A DNA stretch of 64,000 nucleotides from Kineosporia babensis. GTDB lineage: Bacteria > Actinomycetota > Actinomycetes > Actinomycetales > Kineosporiaceae. Positions 52,542 through 61,462 of the stretch are shown in pieces. The notes under the pieces are model-generated. The model did not search any database. It worked only from the letters and a program-made list of their open reading frames with translations, and was not told the origin of the DNA. The DNA is taken from NCBI RefSeq assembly GCF_021129305.1, contig NZ_JAJOMB010000004.1:372001-436000 (forward strand), in the 5' to 3' direction. The position numbers were made by a program, and so were the translations under genes. Positions within the stretch are counted from its first letter, which is position 1. Each line of letters opens with the position of its first letter.

Positions 52542-55268
52542 TTAGTGGGCGGCCTCGTGCCACGACTGCCCCACGCCCACCGAGACGTCCAGCGGCACGT
52601 TGAGCTCGGCCGCGCCGGCCATGCCCTCGCGGACCAGGGCCTCGACCTGCTCGCGCTCGCCGGGCCAGACCTCCAGCACCAGTTCGTCGTGCACCTGCAG
52701 CAGCATCCGCGAGCGCAGCCCCTGCTCGCGCAGCTTCTCCTCCACCGCGAGCATGGCCACCTTGACGATGTCGGCCGCCGAGCCCTGGATCGGGGCGTTC
52801 AGGGCCATCCGCTCGGCCATCTCGCGGCGCTGGCGGTTGTCGCTGACCAGGTCGGGCAGGTACCGGCGGCGGCCCAGGATGGTCTCGGTGTAGCCGGTCC
52901 GGCGGGCCTCGTCGACCACGCCGTGCAGGTAGTCGCGCACCCCGCCGAACCGGTCGAAGTAGTCGTCCATCAGGGTCTTCGCCTCGTCGACCGGGATGTT
53001 CAGCTGACGGGACAGGCCGAACGCCGAAAGACCGTACGCCAGGCCGTAGCTCATCGCCTTGATCTTCGAGCGCATCTCGGCGGTGACGTCGGCCGGCTCC
53101 ACCGAGAACACCCGGCTGCCGACGAAACGGTGCAGGTCCTCGCCGGAGCGGAAGGCCTCGATCAGGCCCTCGTCCTGGGAGAGGTGGGCCATGATCCGCA
53201 TCTCGATCTGCGAGTAGTCCGCGGTCAGCAGGCACTCGAAGCCCGGCCCGACCACGAAGGTCTCGCGGATCCGGCGGCCCTCCTCGGTCCGGACCGGGAT
53301 GTTCTGCAGGTTCGGCTCGGTGCTGGACAGCCGCCCGGTGGCCGCGATCGTCTGCAGGTAGGTGGTGTGGATGCGGCCGTCGTCGCCGATCGCCTTGAGC
53401 AGGCCCTCCACCGTCTGGCGCAGCTTGGTGGCGTCCCGGTGGCGCAGCAGGTGAGCCAGGAACGGGTGCTCGGTCTTGGCGAAGAGGTCGGCCAGGGCCT
53501 CGGCGTCGGTGGTGTACCCGGTCTTGGTGCGCTTGGTCTTGGGCATGTCCAGCTCGTCGAACAGCACCACCTGCAGCTGCTTGGGCGAGCCGAGGTTGAT
53601 CTCCTTGCCGATCGCCTCGAACGCCTGCTTGCCCGCGTCCGCCACCGCGGCGGCGAAGTAGCTGTCCAGGTCGCCCAGCGCGTCCTGGTCGATCGCGATG
53701 CCGTGGTGCTCCATCGTGCGCAGCACCCCGAGCAGCGGCAGCTCCACGTCGGTGAGCAGACCGGCCGCGTTGCGCTCGGCCAGGTCGGACTGCAGGGCGC
53801 CCCACAGGTCGATGACGGCGCGGGCCCGGACCATGGCCAGGTCCGCCTCGTCCGGGCCGGAGTCGTCCATGTCGAGGGTGAGCTGCTGGTTGGCCGGGAC
53901 CTCCTCGGCCTTCAGCTGCCGGCCCAGGTGCCGCACCGTGAGGTCGGCCAGGTCGTAGCTGCGCTGGTCGGGCAGGCACAGGTAGGCGGCCAGAGCGGTG
54001 TCACCGATGATCCCCTCGACCGCCAGGCCGCGGTCGGACAGCGCGGTGAGCGGGCCCTTGGCGTCGTGCAGCACCTTGGGCCGGGACCGGTCGGACAGCC
54101 AGGCGGTGACCGCGGCGAGCGCCTCGGCGTCGGCCTCGACCAGATCGACGAAGGCGGCCGGGCCGGGCTTGCCGGGCGACGGCTCGGGGGCCGCGATCGC
54201 GATGCCGGACGCGTCGCCGTGCCCCGCCTTCCAGGTGCCCAGCACGGTGATCCCGACCGCCACGGCCGCGTTCTCGCTCAGCCAGGCGCCCACGGCCGCG
54301 CCGGTGAGCTTCTCGGCAGCCAGGTCGAACCCGCCCTCGGCCTCGGGCTCCGGGGACGCCAGGGTGGCGAACAGTCGCTCGCGCAGCACCCGGAACTCCA
54401 GGCCGTCGAAGACCTGGTGCACCTCTTCCCGGTCCCAGCCGGGCAGCCGCAGCTCGGCCGGGGTCAGCGGCAGCTCGACATCCTTCACCAGGCCGTTGAT
54501 CTGGCGGTTGAGGATGACCTGGGCCAGGTGGTCGCGCAGGCTCTGCCCGGCCTTGCCCTTGATCGAGTCGGCGTTGGCCACCACCCCGTCCAGGTCGCCG
54601 TACAGCCCGATCCACTTGGCCGCCGTCTTCGGCCCGACCCCCGGGATGCCGGGCAGGTTGTCACTGGTCTCGCCGACCAGGGCGGCCAGGTCGGGGTAGC
54701 GCTCGGGCAGCAGGCCGTACTTGGCCTCGACCGCCGCCGGCGTCATCCGGGACAGCTCGGAGACCCCGCGGGTGGGGTAGAGCACCGTGACGTTGTCGCG
54801 CACCAGCTGGAACGTGTCGCGGTCGCCGGAGCAGATCAGCACCTCGTACCCGGCCGCGCCGGCCTGGGTGGCCAGGGTGGCGATGATGTCGTCGGCCTCG
54901 AAGCCGGGCTTCTCCAGCACCGGCACCCGCAGCGCGGCCAGCACCTCTTTGATCAGCGAGACCTGCGGGCCGAACTCGTCCGGCGACTTGGACCGGTTGC
55001 CCTTGTACTCCGCGTACGCCTCGGTGCGGAAGGACTGCCGGGACACGTCGAAGGCGACCGCGACGTGGTCGGGCGACTCGTCGCGCAGGACGTTGATCAG
55101 CATCGAGGTGAAGCCGTACACCGCGTTGGTGAACTGGCCGGTGGCGGTGGCGAAGTTCTCCACCGGCAGCGCGTAGAAGGCGCGGTAGGCCAGGGAGTGA
55201 CCATCGATCAGCAGGAGGCGCGGGCGGGAGGCCTGATCGGCAGCCCCCGAGGTGGTTGTCGGGCTCAC
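52542..55268 (-). CDS. polA: DNA polymerase I
   Basis: 908 residues from GTG 55268. PolA fills excision-repair gaps and removes primers. The N-terminal 5'-3' exonuclease (LLLIDGHSLAYRAFYALP, FDVSRQSFRTEAYAEYKG, GDRDTFQL, VGETSDNLPGIPGVGPKTA), a degenerate central 3'-5' exonuclease domain and the polymerase (ADYSQIEMRIMAHLS, the O-helix region RSKIKAMSYGLAYG and QVHDELVLEV) are present. The start is set by a damage-type promoter with the GTG seven bases past its -10; this discards about 95 residues of the longer open frame (to 55556), which would read through the promoter. Confidence 0.97.
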   Translation of the reverse strand: MSPTTTSGAADQASRPRLLLIDGHSLAYRAFYALPVENFATATGQFTNAVYGFTSMLINVLRDESPDHVAVAFDVSRQSFRTEAYAEYKGNRSKSPDEFGPQVSLIKEVLAALRVPVLEKPGFEADDIIATLATQAGAAGYEVLICSGDRDTFQLVRDNVTVLYPTRGVSELSRMTPAAVEAKYGLLPERYPDLAALVGETSDNLPGIPGVGPKTAAKWIGLYGDLDGVVANADSIKGKAGQSLRDHLAQVILNRQINGLVKDVELPLTPAELRLPGWDREEVHQVFDGLEFRVLRERLFATLASPEPEAEGGFDLAAEKLTGAAVGAWLSENAAVAVGITVLGTWKAGHGDASGIAIAAPEPSPGKPGPAAFVDLVEADAEALAAVTAWLSDRSRPKVLHDAKGPLTALSDRGLAVEGIIGDTALAAYLCLPDQRSYDLADLTVRHLGRQLKAEEVPANQQLTLDMDDSGPDEADLAMVRARAVIDLWGALQSDLAERNAAGLLTDVELPLLGVLRTMEHHGIAIDQDALGDLDSYFAAAVADAGKQAFEAIGKEINLGSPKQLQVVLFDELDMPKTKRTKTGYTTDAEALADLFAKTEHPFLAHLLRHRDATKLRQTVEGLLKAIGDDGRIHTTYLQTIAATGRLSSTEPNLQNIPVRTEEGRRIRETFVVGPGFECLLTADYSQIEMRIMAHLSQDEGLIEAFRSGEDLHRFVGSRVFSVEPADVTAEMRSKIKAMSYGLAYGLSAFGLSRQLNIPVDEAKTLMDDYFDRFGGVRDYLHGVVDEARRTGYTETILGRRRYLPDLVSDNRQRREMAERMALNAPIQGSAADIVKVAMLAVEEKLREQGLRSRMLLQVHDELVLEVWPGEREQVEALVREGMAGAAELNVPLDVSVGVGQSWHEAAH

Positions 55269-55275
55269 GTCTGAC

Positions 55276-55298
55276 ACCCTATGACCCATGTCCGACAG
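55276..55298 (-). promoter_or_regulatory. PafBC/RecA-NDp-like damage promoter of polA (variant)
   Basis: The minus strand reads CTGTCGGAC, eight bases, TAGGGT, then seven bases to the polA GTG. It differs from the other three only in the last two bases of the upstream element (AC for TG). It overlaps the ATG of the divergent thioesterase gene. Confidence 0.75.
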
Positions 55299-55725
55299 TC
55301 TTGGTCTCCCGACGGCCGACGGCGCAGGCGCGCCGGACTTCTCCTCGGCCTTGACCGACAAGATGGGCATCGTGCTGACCGAGATCAGCGCGCAGCGCAC
55401 GGTCGCGACGATGCCGGTCGAGGGCAACACCCAGCCCTTCGGCCTGCTGCACGGCGGGGCGTCGGCGGTGCTGGCCGAGACGATCGGCTCGGTGGCCGCC
55501 AACACGCACGCCCAGACGATGGGCATGGTCGCGGTGGGTCTGGAGATCAGCGCCACCCATCACCGCGGGGTGCGCTCCGGCCTGGTCACCGGCACGGCCG
55601 AGGCGGTGCACCGCGGCCGCAGCACCGCCACCTACCAGATCGAGATCGTGGACGAGGGCGGCCGGCGGGTCTGCACCTCCCGGCTCACCTGCATGTTCCT
55701 GCCGGACCCGGCCCAGCGCACCTGA
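55288..55725 (+). CDS. Hotdog-fold thioesterase (PaaI/DHNA-CoA thioesterase-like)
   Basis: 145 residues. The family signature NTQPFGLLHGGASAVLAETIGSVAA contains the HGG motif with the catalytic Glu on the following helix (quoted as GLLHGGASAVLAETIG). Then come GLEISATHHRGVRSGLVTG and GRRVCTSRLTC. Proteins of this type release CoA from 1,4-dihydroxy-2-naphthoyl-CoA or phenylacetyl-type esters. Menaquinone synthesis is plausible in an actinomycete, but there is no supporting neighbour. Its start overlaps the divergent polA promoter. Confidence 0.88.
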   Translation: MSDSLGLPTADGAGAPDFSSALTDKMGIVLTEISAQRTVATMPVEGNTQPFGLLHGGASAVLAETIGSVAANTHAQTMGMVAVGLEISATHHRGVRSGLVTGTAEAVHRGRSTATYQIEIVDEGGRRVCTSRLTCMFLPDPAQRT

Positions 55726-55733
55726 CTCGGTAT

Positions 55734-55773
55734 TGCGTGAGAAAGATGCTCCTGGGCAACCCTTTCTCACGCA
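55734..55773 (+). terminator. Hairpin after the thioesterase gene
   Basis: TGCGTGAGAAAG pairs perfectly with CTTTCTCACGCA over a 16-base loop, beginning nine bases after the thioesterase stop. Confidence 0.75.
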
Positions 55774-55920
55774 GTAACGAGAGAGCGATCTCGCTAAAGC
55801 CTGTTATCGCCGAGGCGAGAGGTGGGGGAAGCTGCGGCGGCTGGGGAGGGACGACTGGAGTGGGCTTGGCCCCGACGAGGCGGAGGTGGTGGTGGCAGAA
55901 GGGAGCGAGGACGGAGGCCG

Positions 55921-55956
55921 CAGCGCGGGAAGCAGCGCGGGAAGCAGCGCGGGAAG
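55921..55956. repeat. Three tandem copies of a 12-bp repeat
   Basis: CAGCGCGGGAAG occurs three times in a row just downstream of the acetyltransferase stop. No function is evident. Confidence 0.8.
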
Positions 55957-55971
55957 AAACCGCAGCAGTGA

Positions 55972-56589
55972 TCAGCCGGCGAGGGGCGCGTCGTCGGACG
56001 GCGGGAGTCGCCGGGCCCGGGCCCGCAGCGAACGGCGCCGCGAGAGCAGGTGCTCAAGGGTGCCGCGCCGGGCGTCCGCACCGGAGAGCCGACGCCGCAG
56101 CACCGCAGGGGTGCAGGCCCGGCGCACCAGGACCGGGGCGAATCCCAGCTTGGCGAAGTAACGCTGGGCATCCTTGGACCCCAGCGGCACTTCGGCGACG
56201 ATCTGCTCCACCCCCAGCCGCTCCGCCTGCCCCGCCACGTGCACCAGCAGAGCCCGCCCCACGCCGTGCCGACGATGGGCCGCCGCGACGTAGAACTCGT
56301 CCAGGCACAGGGCGGTCGCACCCGTGAGCAGGTTCAGCGGTGCCTGGCGCAGCACCACGAAAGCCACTGCCCGATCGGCCATCCGCGCCACCAGAACCTC
56401 GGGCTCCCCCACCGCCGGCGCATCCCCGGTCCGTAACGCCGCACCCAGTCGCTCACGCGCCCGCTGAAGCGCAACCGCCCCGGACGAGGACTGCCCCAGG
56501 CTCTGCTCCCAAAGTGCGAACACCTCGTCGGCGTCTTCGGGTTCGGCTCTTGCGATCTCCAGCTGACGCCGAGGTGGACGTCGAGACAC
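55972..56589 (-). CDS. GNAT-family N-acetyltransferase
   Basis: 205 residues from GTG 56589. The GNAT core is visible: EIARAEPEDADEVFALW at the start, VLVARMADRAVAFVVL, the strand ALCLDEFYVAAAHR and the acetyl-CoA-binding loop RRHGVGRALLVHV (Q/RxxGxG/A). It ends with FAKLGFAPVLVRR. A basic C-terminal extension (RRRSLRARARRLP) follows. Substrate unknown. A 235-base gene-free gap separates it from the next gene. Confidence 0.85.
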   Translation of the reverse strand: MSRRPPRRQLEIARAEPEDADEVFALWEQSLGQSSSGAVALQRARERLGAALRTGDAPAVGEPEVLVARMADRAVAFVVLRQAPLNLLTGATALCLDEFYVAAAHRRHGVGRALLVHVAGQAERLGVEQIVAEVPLGSKDAQRYFAKLGFAPVLVRRACTPAVLRRRLSGADARRGTLEHLLSRRRSLRARARRLPPSDDAPLAG

Positions 56590-56824
56590 CGGTGGCCTCC
56601 TGGCCGACTGCCGGGACCTGGTCCCGGTTTCCCCGCGGCACCGCTTCCTGGCACCGGACCGTGGTCGGTGAGCCGCATCGTCCTCAATCGGGATCCGGCA
56701 TCACCACGCTCGACGCACATCATGGCGAACCCTGCCGAATCCGGCGGATCAATCCGCGAGAATCTCAGCCTGCGAGATCAAGTGCACTGACCGGTGCACG
56801 AAAACCCTTACGTAACGGCAAAGA

Positions 56825-57250
56825 TCACCTACTCAGCGGAAGCCTGCTGTAACTGAGCGCGGCGAGCAGGACAGTCGCGAGAGCCAGGGCCAAGACCAGG
56901 AGGTTGGCGTACCCCGGCACGAAGATCTCCCACGTGCCGACCCCGTCCACTCGACAGGCGAACCGCAACGGGACGAGTGAGTGCTCGTAGGCCTCGATGT
57001 CGCCGGCGTACTTGGGGCCGACCACCGCCTGGCATCTGTTGTTGGTATCCGACTCGTCCCGAAGCAGGTGCAGTGCACCCCATGTGTACGCGGCAATCGT
57101 GGCCGCGGCCGTCACCATGGCAAGGCCACGCAGGACGCGGGGCCGCTGCCGCCGCCCTCGGACGAGGACAACGACGCCGAAGCCACCGAGCACGGGAACC
57201 ACGAACAGCGCGAGCAACGGGATCAGGACCAGGACCACCGGGTTGGGCAT
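56825..57250 (-). CDS. Small hypothetical membrane protein
   Basis: 141 residues from ATG 57250; the open frame extends upstream to a TTG at 57316 but has no better start. Three membrane helices are predicted (about residues 4-29, 40-62 and 116-135). The loop between helices 2 and 3 has two Cys (NRCQAVVG and RFACRVDG) and is probably extracytoplasmic. I do not recognise a family. Codon use looks like that of its neighbours. Confidence 0.65.
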   Translation of the reverse strand: MPNPVVLVLIPLLALFVVPVLGGFGVVVLVRGRRQRPRVLRGLAMVTAAATIAAYTWGALHLLRDESDTNNRCQAVVGPKYAGDIEAYEHSLVPLRFACRVDGVGTWEIFVPGYANLLVLALALATVLLAALSYSRLPLSR

Positions 57251-57353
57251 GGCGAACGGGTCGGAACCGATGAGAGACTCCCTTGTGGATGACGAGCAGC
57301 GGCTCGCACGGATCAAAGCGCCAGCCGCGCAACGATATCCGCTCCGAAAAGCA

Positions 57354-57392
57354 CAGTGCGGGCCGGTTCCCCCAGGGAACCGGCCCGCACTG
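57354..57392 (-). terminator. Intrinsic terminator of the liv operon
   Basis: Perfect 18-base stem CAGTGCGGGCCGGTTCCC with a three-base loop, followed on the minus strand by TGCTTTTC. It lies 12 bases after the livF stop. Confidence 0.92.
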
Positions 57393-57403
57393 ACAGACGG
57401 CGA

Positions 57404-58168
57404 TCAGCCGCCGAGGTAGGCCTTGACGATGCTGTCGTCCTTCAGCATCTCCCGGGCAATACCCTCCTGCTTGAGGTGACCCGACTCCAGCACGTAGGCG
57501 TAGTCGCCGATCCGCAGCGCGGCGAGCGCGTTCTGCTCCACCACCAGCACCGTGGTGCCCTGGTCGCGGATCGTCCGGATGGTGTCGAAGATCAGGTCGA
57601 CCAGCACCGGGGCCAGGCCCATCGAGGGCTCGTCCAGCAGCAGCAGTTTCGGGCTGCCCATCAGGGCCCGGCCGACCGCGAGCATCTGCTGCTCACCGCC
57701 GGACATCGTGCCCGCCTTCTGCGCGATCCGTTCCTTCAGCCGCGGGAACAGGTCCAGGACCCGCTCCTTGTCGGCCGCGATCCCGGCCTTGTCGTTGCGC
57801 AGGAAGGCACCGAGCTCGAGGTTCTCCTCGACGCTCATCTTCGGGAAGATCCGCCGGCCCTCGGGCGACTGGCAGATGCCCTTGCTCACCACCTTGTGCC
57901 CAGGCACCCCGACCAGGGACTCGCCCTGGAAGGTGATCTTTCCGGTGCGGGGACGCAGCAGACCCGAGACGGTGCGCAAAGTGGTGGACTTGCCCGCGCC
58001 GTTCGAGCCGATCAGGGTGACGATCTCGCCCGGCTTGACCGAGATCGAAACGCCTTTCACCGCGGCGATGTTGCCGTAGTAGACGTGGATGTCCTCGATG
58101 GTGAGGAGGTCCTCGCCGCTCTTGCGGACCCCCGGCTGTGCCGGAGCCGCATCGGTGGGAGTGCTCAC
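57404..58168 (-). CDS. livF: Branched-chain amino acid ABC transporter ATP-binding protein LivF
   Basis: 254 residues from GTG 58168, overlapping the livG stop as GTGA. It is one of the two ATPases of a HAAT-type importer. Walker A GSNGAGKSTTLR, signature MSGGEQQMLAVGRAL, Walker B LLLLDEPSMGLAP and the switch His region LVVEQNALAAL are intact. Its order in livK-H-M-G-F and the terminator just behind it mark it as the last gene. Confidence 0.94.
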   Translation of the reverse strand: MSTPTDAAPAQPGVRKSGEDLLTIEDIHVYYGNIAAVKGVSISVKPGEIVTLIGSNGAGKSTTLRTVSGLLRPRTGKITFQGESLVGVPGHKVVSKGICQSPEGRRIFPKMSVEENLELGAFLRNDKAGIAADKERVLDLFPRLKERIAQKAGTMSGGEQQMLAVGRALMGSPKLLLLDEPSMGLAPVLVDLIFDTIRTIRDQGTTVLVVEQNALAALRIGDYAYVLESGHLKQEGIAREMLKDDSIVKAYLGG

Positions 58169-59010
58169 AGGTCGCCTCCGTAACCCTCTTCGGTACCGGT
58201 CTTACCCAGGTACGCCTCGATCACCCGCGGGTCGGACTGGATCTCGGCGGGCAGACCCTCGGCGATCTTCTGCCCCTGGTCCAGCACCGTGACCCGCTCG
58301 CTGACCTTCATCACCACGCTCATGTCGTGCTCGATCAGCAGGATCGACACGCCCCGGTCCTCGCGGACCCGTCGCACGAAGTCGACGAACTGGGCCGACT
58401 CCTGCGGGTTCATCCCGGCGGTGGGCTCGTCCAGCAGCAGCACCTTCGGCCGCAGGGCCAGGGCCCGGGCGACCTCCAGCCGGCGCTGGTCACCGTAGGA
58501 GAGGTTGCGGGCGTAGTCCCCGGCGGTCTTGCCGATGCCCATGTAATCCAGCAGTTCGCGGGCGAACTCGCGAGCCTCGCGCTCTTCCCGCCGCTGGCGG
58601 GGGGTGCGCAGGACGGTGCCGAAGATCCCGGACTTGAGGTGGCTGTGCATCGCCACCATCACGTTCTCCTCGGCCGTCATCAGGTTGAACAGCCGGATGT
58701 TCTGGAAGGTCCGGGCCAGGCCGGCGTGCGCGATCTTGTGCACCGGCTGGCCGGTCACCGTGCTGCCGTTGAGCATCACGTTGCCGGTGGTCGGCCGGTA
58801 CAGGCCGGTGAGCACGTTGAAGAAGGTGGTCTTGCCGGCCCCGTTCGGGCCGATCAGGCTGACCACGGACTTCTCCGGAACGGTGAACGACACGTCGTTC
58901 ACCGCGGTCAGGCCGCCGAACTTCACGGTGATGTGCTCGGCCTCGAGCGCCACCGGGACGGCCGGGGCGGCGGCTCCGGGGGCGCCGGACTCGGAAGCGG
59001 TGGTGGTCAC
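58165..59010 (-). CDS. livG: Branched-chain amino acid ABC transporter ATP-binding protein LivG
   Basis: 281 residues from GTG 59010, which overlaps the livM stop as GTGA. Walker A GPNGAGKTTFFNVL, the LivG-type insertion (FGTVLRTPRQRREEREARE), signature LSYGDQRRLEVARAL, Walker B VLLLDEPTAGMNP and switch His LLIEHDMSVVM are present. An N-terminal Ala/Pro-rich stretch of about 20 residues is extra. Confidence 0.94.
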   Translation of the reverse strand: MTTTASESGAPGAAAPAVPVALEAEHITVKFGGLTAVNDVSFTVPEKSVVSLIGPNGAGKTTFFNVLTGLYRPTTGNVMLNGSTVTGQPVHKIAHAGLARTFQNIRLFNLMTAEENVMVAMHSHLKSGIFGTVLRTPRQRREEREAREFARELLDYMGIGKTAGDYARNLSYGDQRRLEVARALALRPKVLLLDEPTAGMNPQESAQFVDFVRRVREDRGVSILLIEHDMSVVMKVSERVTVLDQGQKIAEGLPAEIQSDPRVIEAYLGKTGTEEGYGGDL

Positions 59011-60302
59011 TTCTTGCCTCCTTCGGCCGCCGTGTCCTCAGCGGTGCCTTCCATGTCGGCGCCCAGCGACTCGATCTCGCCGCGTTCGGGCTCCTGCAGC
59101 ACCTGCCGGGTGCGGGCCTCGGGGATCAGGCCCTCTCTTCGGAAGAGCATGAACAGCACCAGGATCGCACCGAACACCAGGAAGTTGTGCGAGGCGAAGT
59201 TCACCTCGGCGCCGGTGACGTCGTTCCAGACGTTGCCCAGCTGGCCCAGGCCGGTGGAGTTGATCCAGGCCAGCAGCAGCGCACCGACGGTGACGCCCCA
59301 GACGTTGCCCATACCGCCGAGCACGACCATCGCCAGCAGGATGATCGAGACCGAGAAGTTGAACCGGTCCGCGAGCACACCGCCGATGTGCGTCGCGTAG
59401 AGCACGCCGCCGATACCGCCGAAGGCCGCGCCGACCGCGTAGGCCGAGAGCTTGATCCGCATCAGCGGCACGCCCATCATGCTGGCCGCCAGCTCGTCCT
59501 CGCGGATCGCCAGCCAGGCCCGGCCGAGCCGGCCCTCGCGGATCCGCAGCGAGACGAACATCGCCAGAGCGAGCATCAGGCCGAAGACGATGAACTTGAG
59601 GTTCAGGTCGAAGGTGCCGATCGTCTCCGGCACCCCGGGGATGTACTGGAACGGGCCGGTCGGGATCTGGTCCATGCCGATGATGCCCTTGGTGCCGTTG
59701 GTGATGTTCCATTCACCGTTCGGGCCGACCCGCTCACCGTTGCGGAAGACCTCCGGCAGGATCTCGCCGAAGCCCAGCGTGACCAGGGCCAGGTAGTCGC
59801 TCTTCAGCCGCAGGGTGGGCGCGCCGATGATCACGCCGGCCACGGCGCAGACCAGCGCGGCGATGATCAGCACGAGCCAGAAGTTGATGTGGATGCCGCG
59901 TTCCTGGCCGGGCAGCGGGTTGCCCCAGACGCTGAAGCTCAGGTTCGCCCAGGACGGGTGCACCTGGTTGGCGAACGGCGCCATCAGCCAGCCGGCGACG
60001 TAGCCGCCGATGCCCCAGAAGGCCACGTAGCCCAGGTCGAGCAGGCCGGAGTAGCCGACCACGATGTTCAGGCCGAGCGCGAAGATCGCCCAGATCAGCG
60101 CCTCGTTGACCGCGGTCATCGGCAGCCAGGAGCCGAACCCGTTCTGGAACTCGGTGCTGGTCTCCGGCAGGATCCACTGGTTGAACACGAAAACCAGGAC
60201 CCCGGCGGCGAAGAAGCCGAGCGGCCAGCCGAACCGGGCCAGGAACGAGGTCTTCGGCGCCGGTGGGCGCACCACCGGCGCAGTGGGAGTGGTGGTCGAC
60301 AC
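59007..60302 (-). CDS. livM: Branched-chain amino acid ABC transporter permease LivM
   Basis: 431 residues from GTG 60302, three bases after the livH stop. About ten hydrophobic helices are seen, with the family blocks ALGLNIVVGYSGLLDLGYVAF, LRLKSDYLALVTLGFGEI and the cytoplasmic coupling segment GRAWLAIREDELAASMMGV. The C-terminal tail is Glu-rich and soluble. It works with LivH as the membrane channel of the importer. Confidence 0.94.
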   Translation of the reverse strand: MSTTTPTAPVVRPPAPKTSFLARFGWPLGFFAAGVLVFVFNQWILPETSTEFQNGFGSWLPMTAVNEALIWAIFALGLNIVVGYSGLLDLGYVAFWGIGGYVAGWLMAPFANQVHPSWANLSFSVWGNPLPGQERGIHINFWLVLIIAALVCAVAGVIIGAPTLRLKSDYLALVTLGFGEILPEVFRNGERVGPNGEWNITNGTKGIIGMDQIPTGPFQYIPGVPETIGTFDLNLKFIVFGLMLALAMFVSLRIREGRLGRAWLAIREDELAASMMGVPLMRIKLSAYAVGAAFGGIGGVLYATHIGGVLADRFNFSVSIILLAMVVLGGMGNVWGVTVGALLLAWINSTGLGQLGNVWNDVTGAEVNFASHNFLVFGAILVLFMLFRREGLIPEARTRQVLQEPERGEIESLGADMEGTAEDTAAEGGKK

Positions 60303-60305
60303 CGG

Positions 60306-61355
60306 CTACACCTTCTCTGTCGTCGCCGTGCCGAGGATGCCCTCGGGCTTGAACACCATCAGCGTGATCAGCACGGTGAAGACCACGGTCATCGACCAGT
60401 GCGGGCCCAGCAGGAAGCCGTCGTTGAGGCTCAGCAGGACGCCGATCAGGAAACCTCCGAGGACCGCGCCCTGCAGATTGCCGATACCACCGAGAACCGC
60501 CGCGGTGAAGGCGATCAGGCCGAGCCGGAAGCCGAGGTTGTAGTTGCTGGTACCGACCGACTGCAGGTACAGCAGACCGGCCGCACCGGCCAGGCCACCA
60601 CCGACGGCGAAGACGAAGGCGATCGTCCGGTCGACGTCGATCCCCATCAGCCGGGCCGCGTCCTGGTCCTGGGCGACCGCGCGCATCGCCTTGCCGGCCC
60701 GGGTGCGCTGAACCAGGTAGACCATGACCAGCAGCAGTGGGATGGTCACGGCCAGCACGACCAGGGTGGTGTAGGGCACCCGGACCGAACCGATGCTGAA
60801 GCTGCCGTTGCCGAACATCGTCGACCACTGCTTGGGGGCAGAACCGGACATGAAGTTGCGCTGCCCGACCCACTGGTACATGAAGCTCAGGCCGACCGCG
60901 GTGATCAGCGGGGCGAGCTTGGGCGCCCGCCGCAACCGCCGGTAGGCCACCCGCTCGGCGGCGACGTTCACCGTGGCCGCTACCACGATCGCGATCAGCA
61001 GGGCGAGGGCGACGGCACCGACCGCCGCGAAGGTGAAGCTGTCGACCGAGAACCAGCTCGCCGCGACGATGCCGGACAGCACCGTGGCCAGCATGAACAG
61101 GTCACCGTGGGAGAAGTTGATCAGCTCGATGATGCCGTAGACCATCGTGTAGCCCAGCGCGATCAGCGCGTACAACGCACCGTTGCCGACGCCGATCACG
61201 AGCAACGAGGCGAACTGCTGCGGATGCGCGATCAGTTCGTAGATCAGCCAGACGCCGACTGCGGCCAGCAGCAGGAGTCCGAGGGAGTTCGCGGCGACTT
61301 CCTGAGGGCGCCGGTGTGGCTTCACCTCGGACGCGGCGATCGCGGATGTGGTCAT
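60306..61355 (-). CDS. livH: Branched-chain amino acid ABC transporter permease LivH
   Basis: 349 residues from ATG 61355, with AAAGAG about eight bases upstream; the open frame to 61409 runs into the hairpin before it. Eight or so membrane helices are predicted, with VIGVGNGALYALIALGYTMVYG at the start of the conserved core, ELINFSHGDLFML, and RAVAQDQDAARLMGIDVDR as the ATPase-contact loop. The N-terminal cytoplasmic part is about 30 residues long. Confidence 0.94.
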   Translation of the reverse strand: MTTSAIAASEVKPHRRPQEVAANSLGLLLLAAVGVWLIYELIAHPQQFASLLVIGVGNGALYALIALGYTMVYGIIELINFSHGDLFMLATVLSGIVAASWFSVDSFTFAAVGAVALALLIAIVVAATVNVAAERVAYRRLRRAPKLAPLITAVGLSFMYQWVGQRNFMSGSAPKQWSTMFGNGSFSIGSVRVPYTTLVVLAVTIPLLLVMVYLVQRTRAGKAMRAVAQDQDAARLMGIDVDRTIAFVFAVGGGLAGAAGLLYLQSVGTSNYNLGFRLGLIAFTAAVLGGIGNLQGAVLGGFLIGVLLSLNDGFLLGPHWSMTVVFTVLITLMVFKPEGILGTATTEKV

Positions 61356-61406
61356 GAATCGCTCTTTTCGGGCGGCTGCGGGGAGAACCTGGTTCTGGCG
61401 CAAGGA

Positions 61407-61446
61407 CACTGGGTGGGCCCTCCGTCCGTGGAGGACCCACCCAGTG
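61407..61446 (-). terminator. Attenuator-like hairpin between livK and livH
   Basis: CACTGGGTGGG.CCTCC pairs with GGAGG.CCCACCCAGTG (one mismatch) over a six-base loop. It lies 16 bases after the livK stop and 50 bases before livH. It probably ends most transcripts after livK so that the binding protein exceeds the permeases. Confidence 0.82.
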
Positions 61447-61462
61447 CGGTGAAACTCTCAGA

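Noticed and set aside
52383-55274. Plus-strand open frame opposite polA running into the minisatellite
   Set aside because: Antisense shadow; its first residues only translate the 17-base repeats.
55288-55556. Extra N-terminal part of PolA from the longer open frame
   Set aside because: It would be translated from DNA upstream of the predicted transcript start, lacks similarity to PolA and runs antisense to the thioesterase gene.
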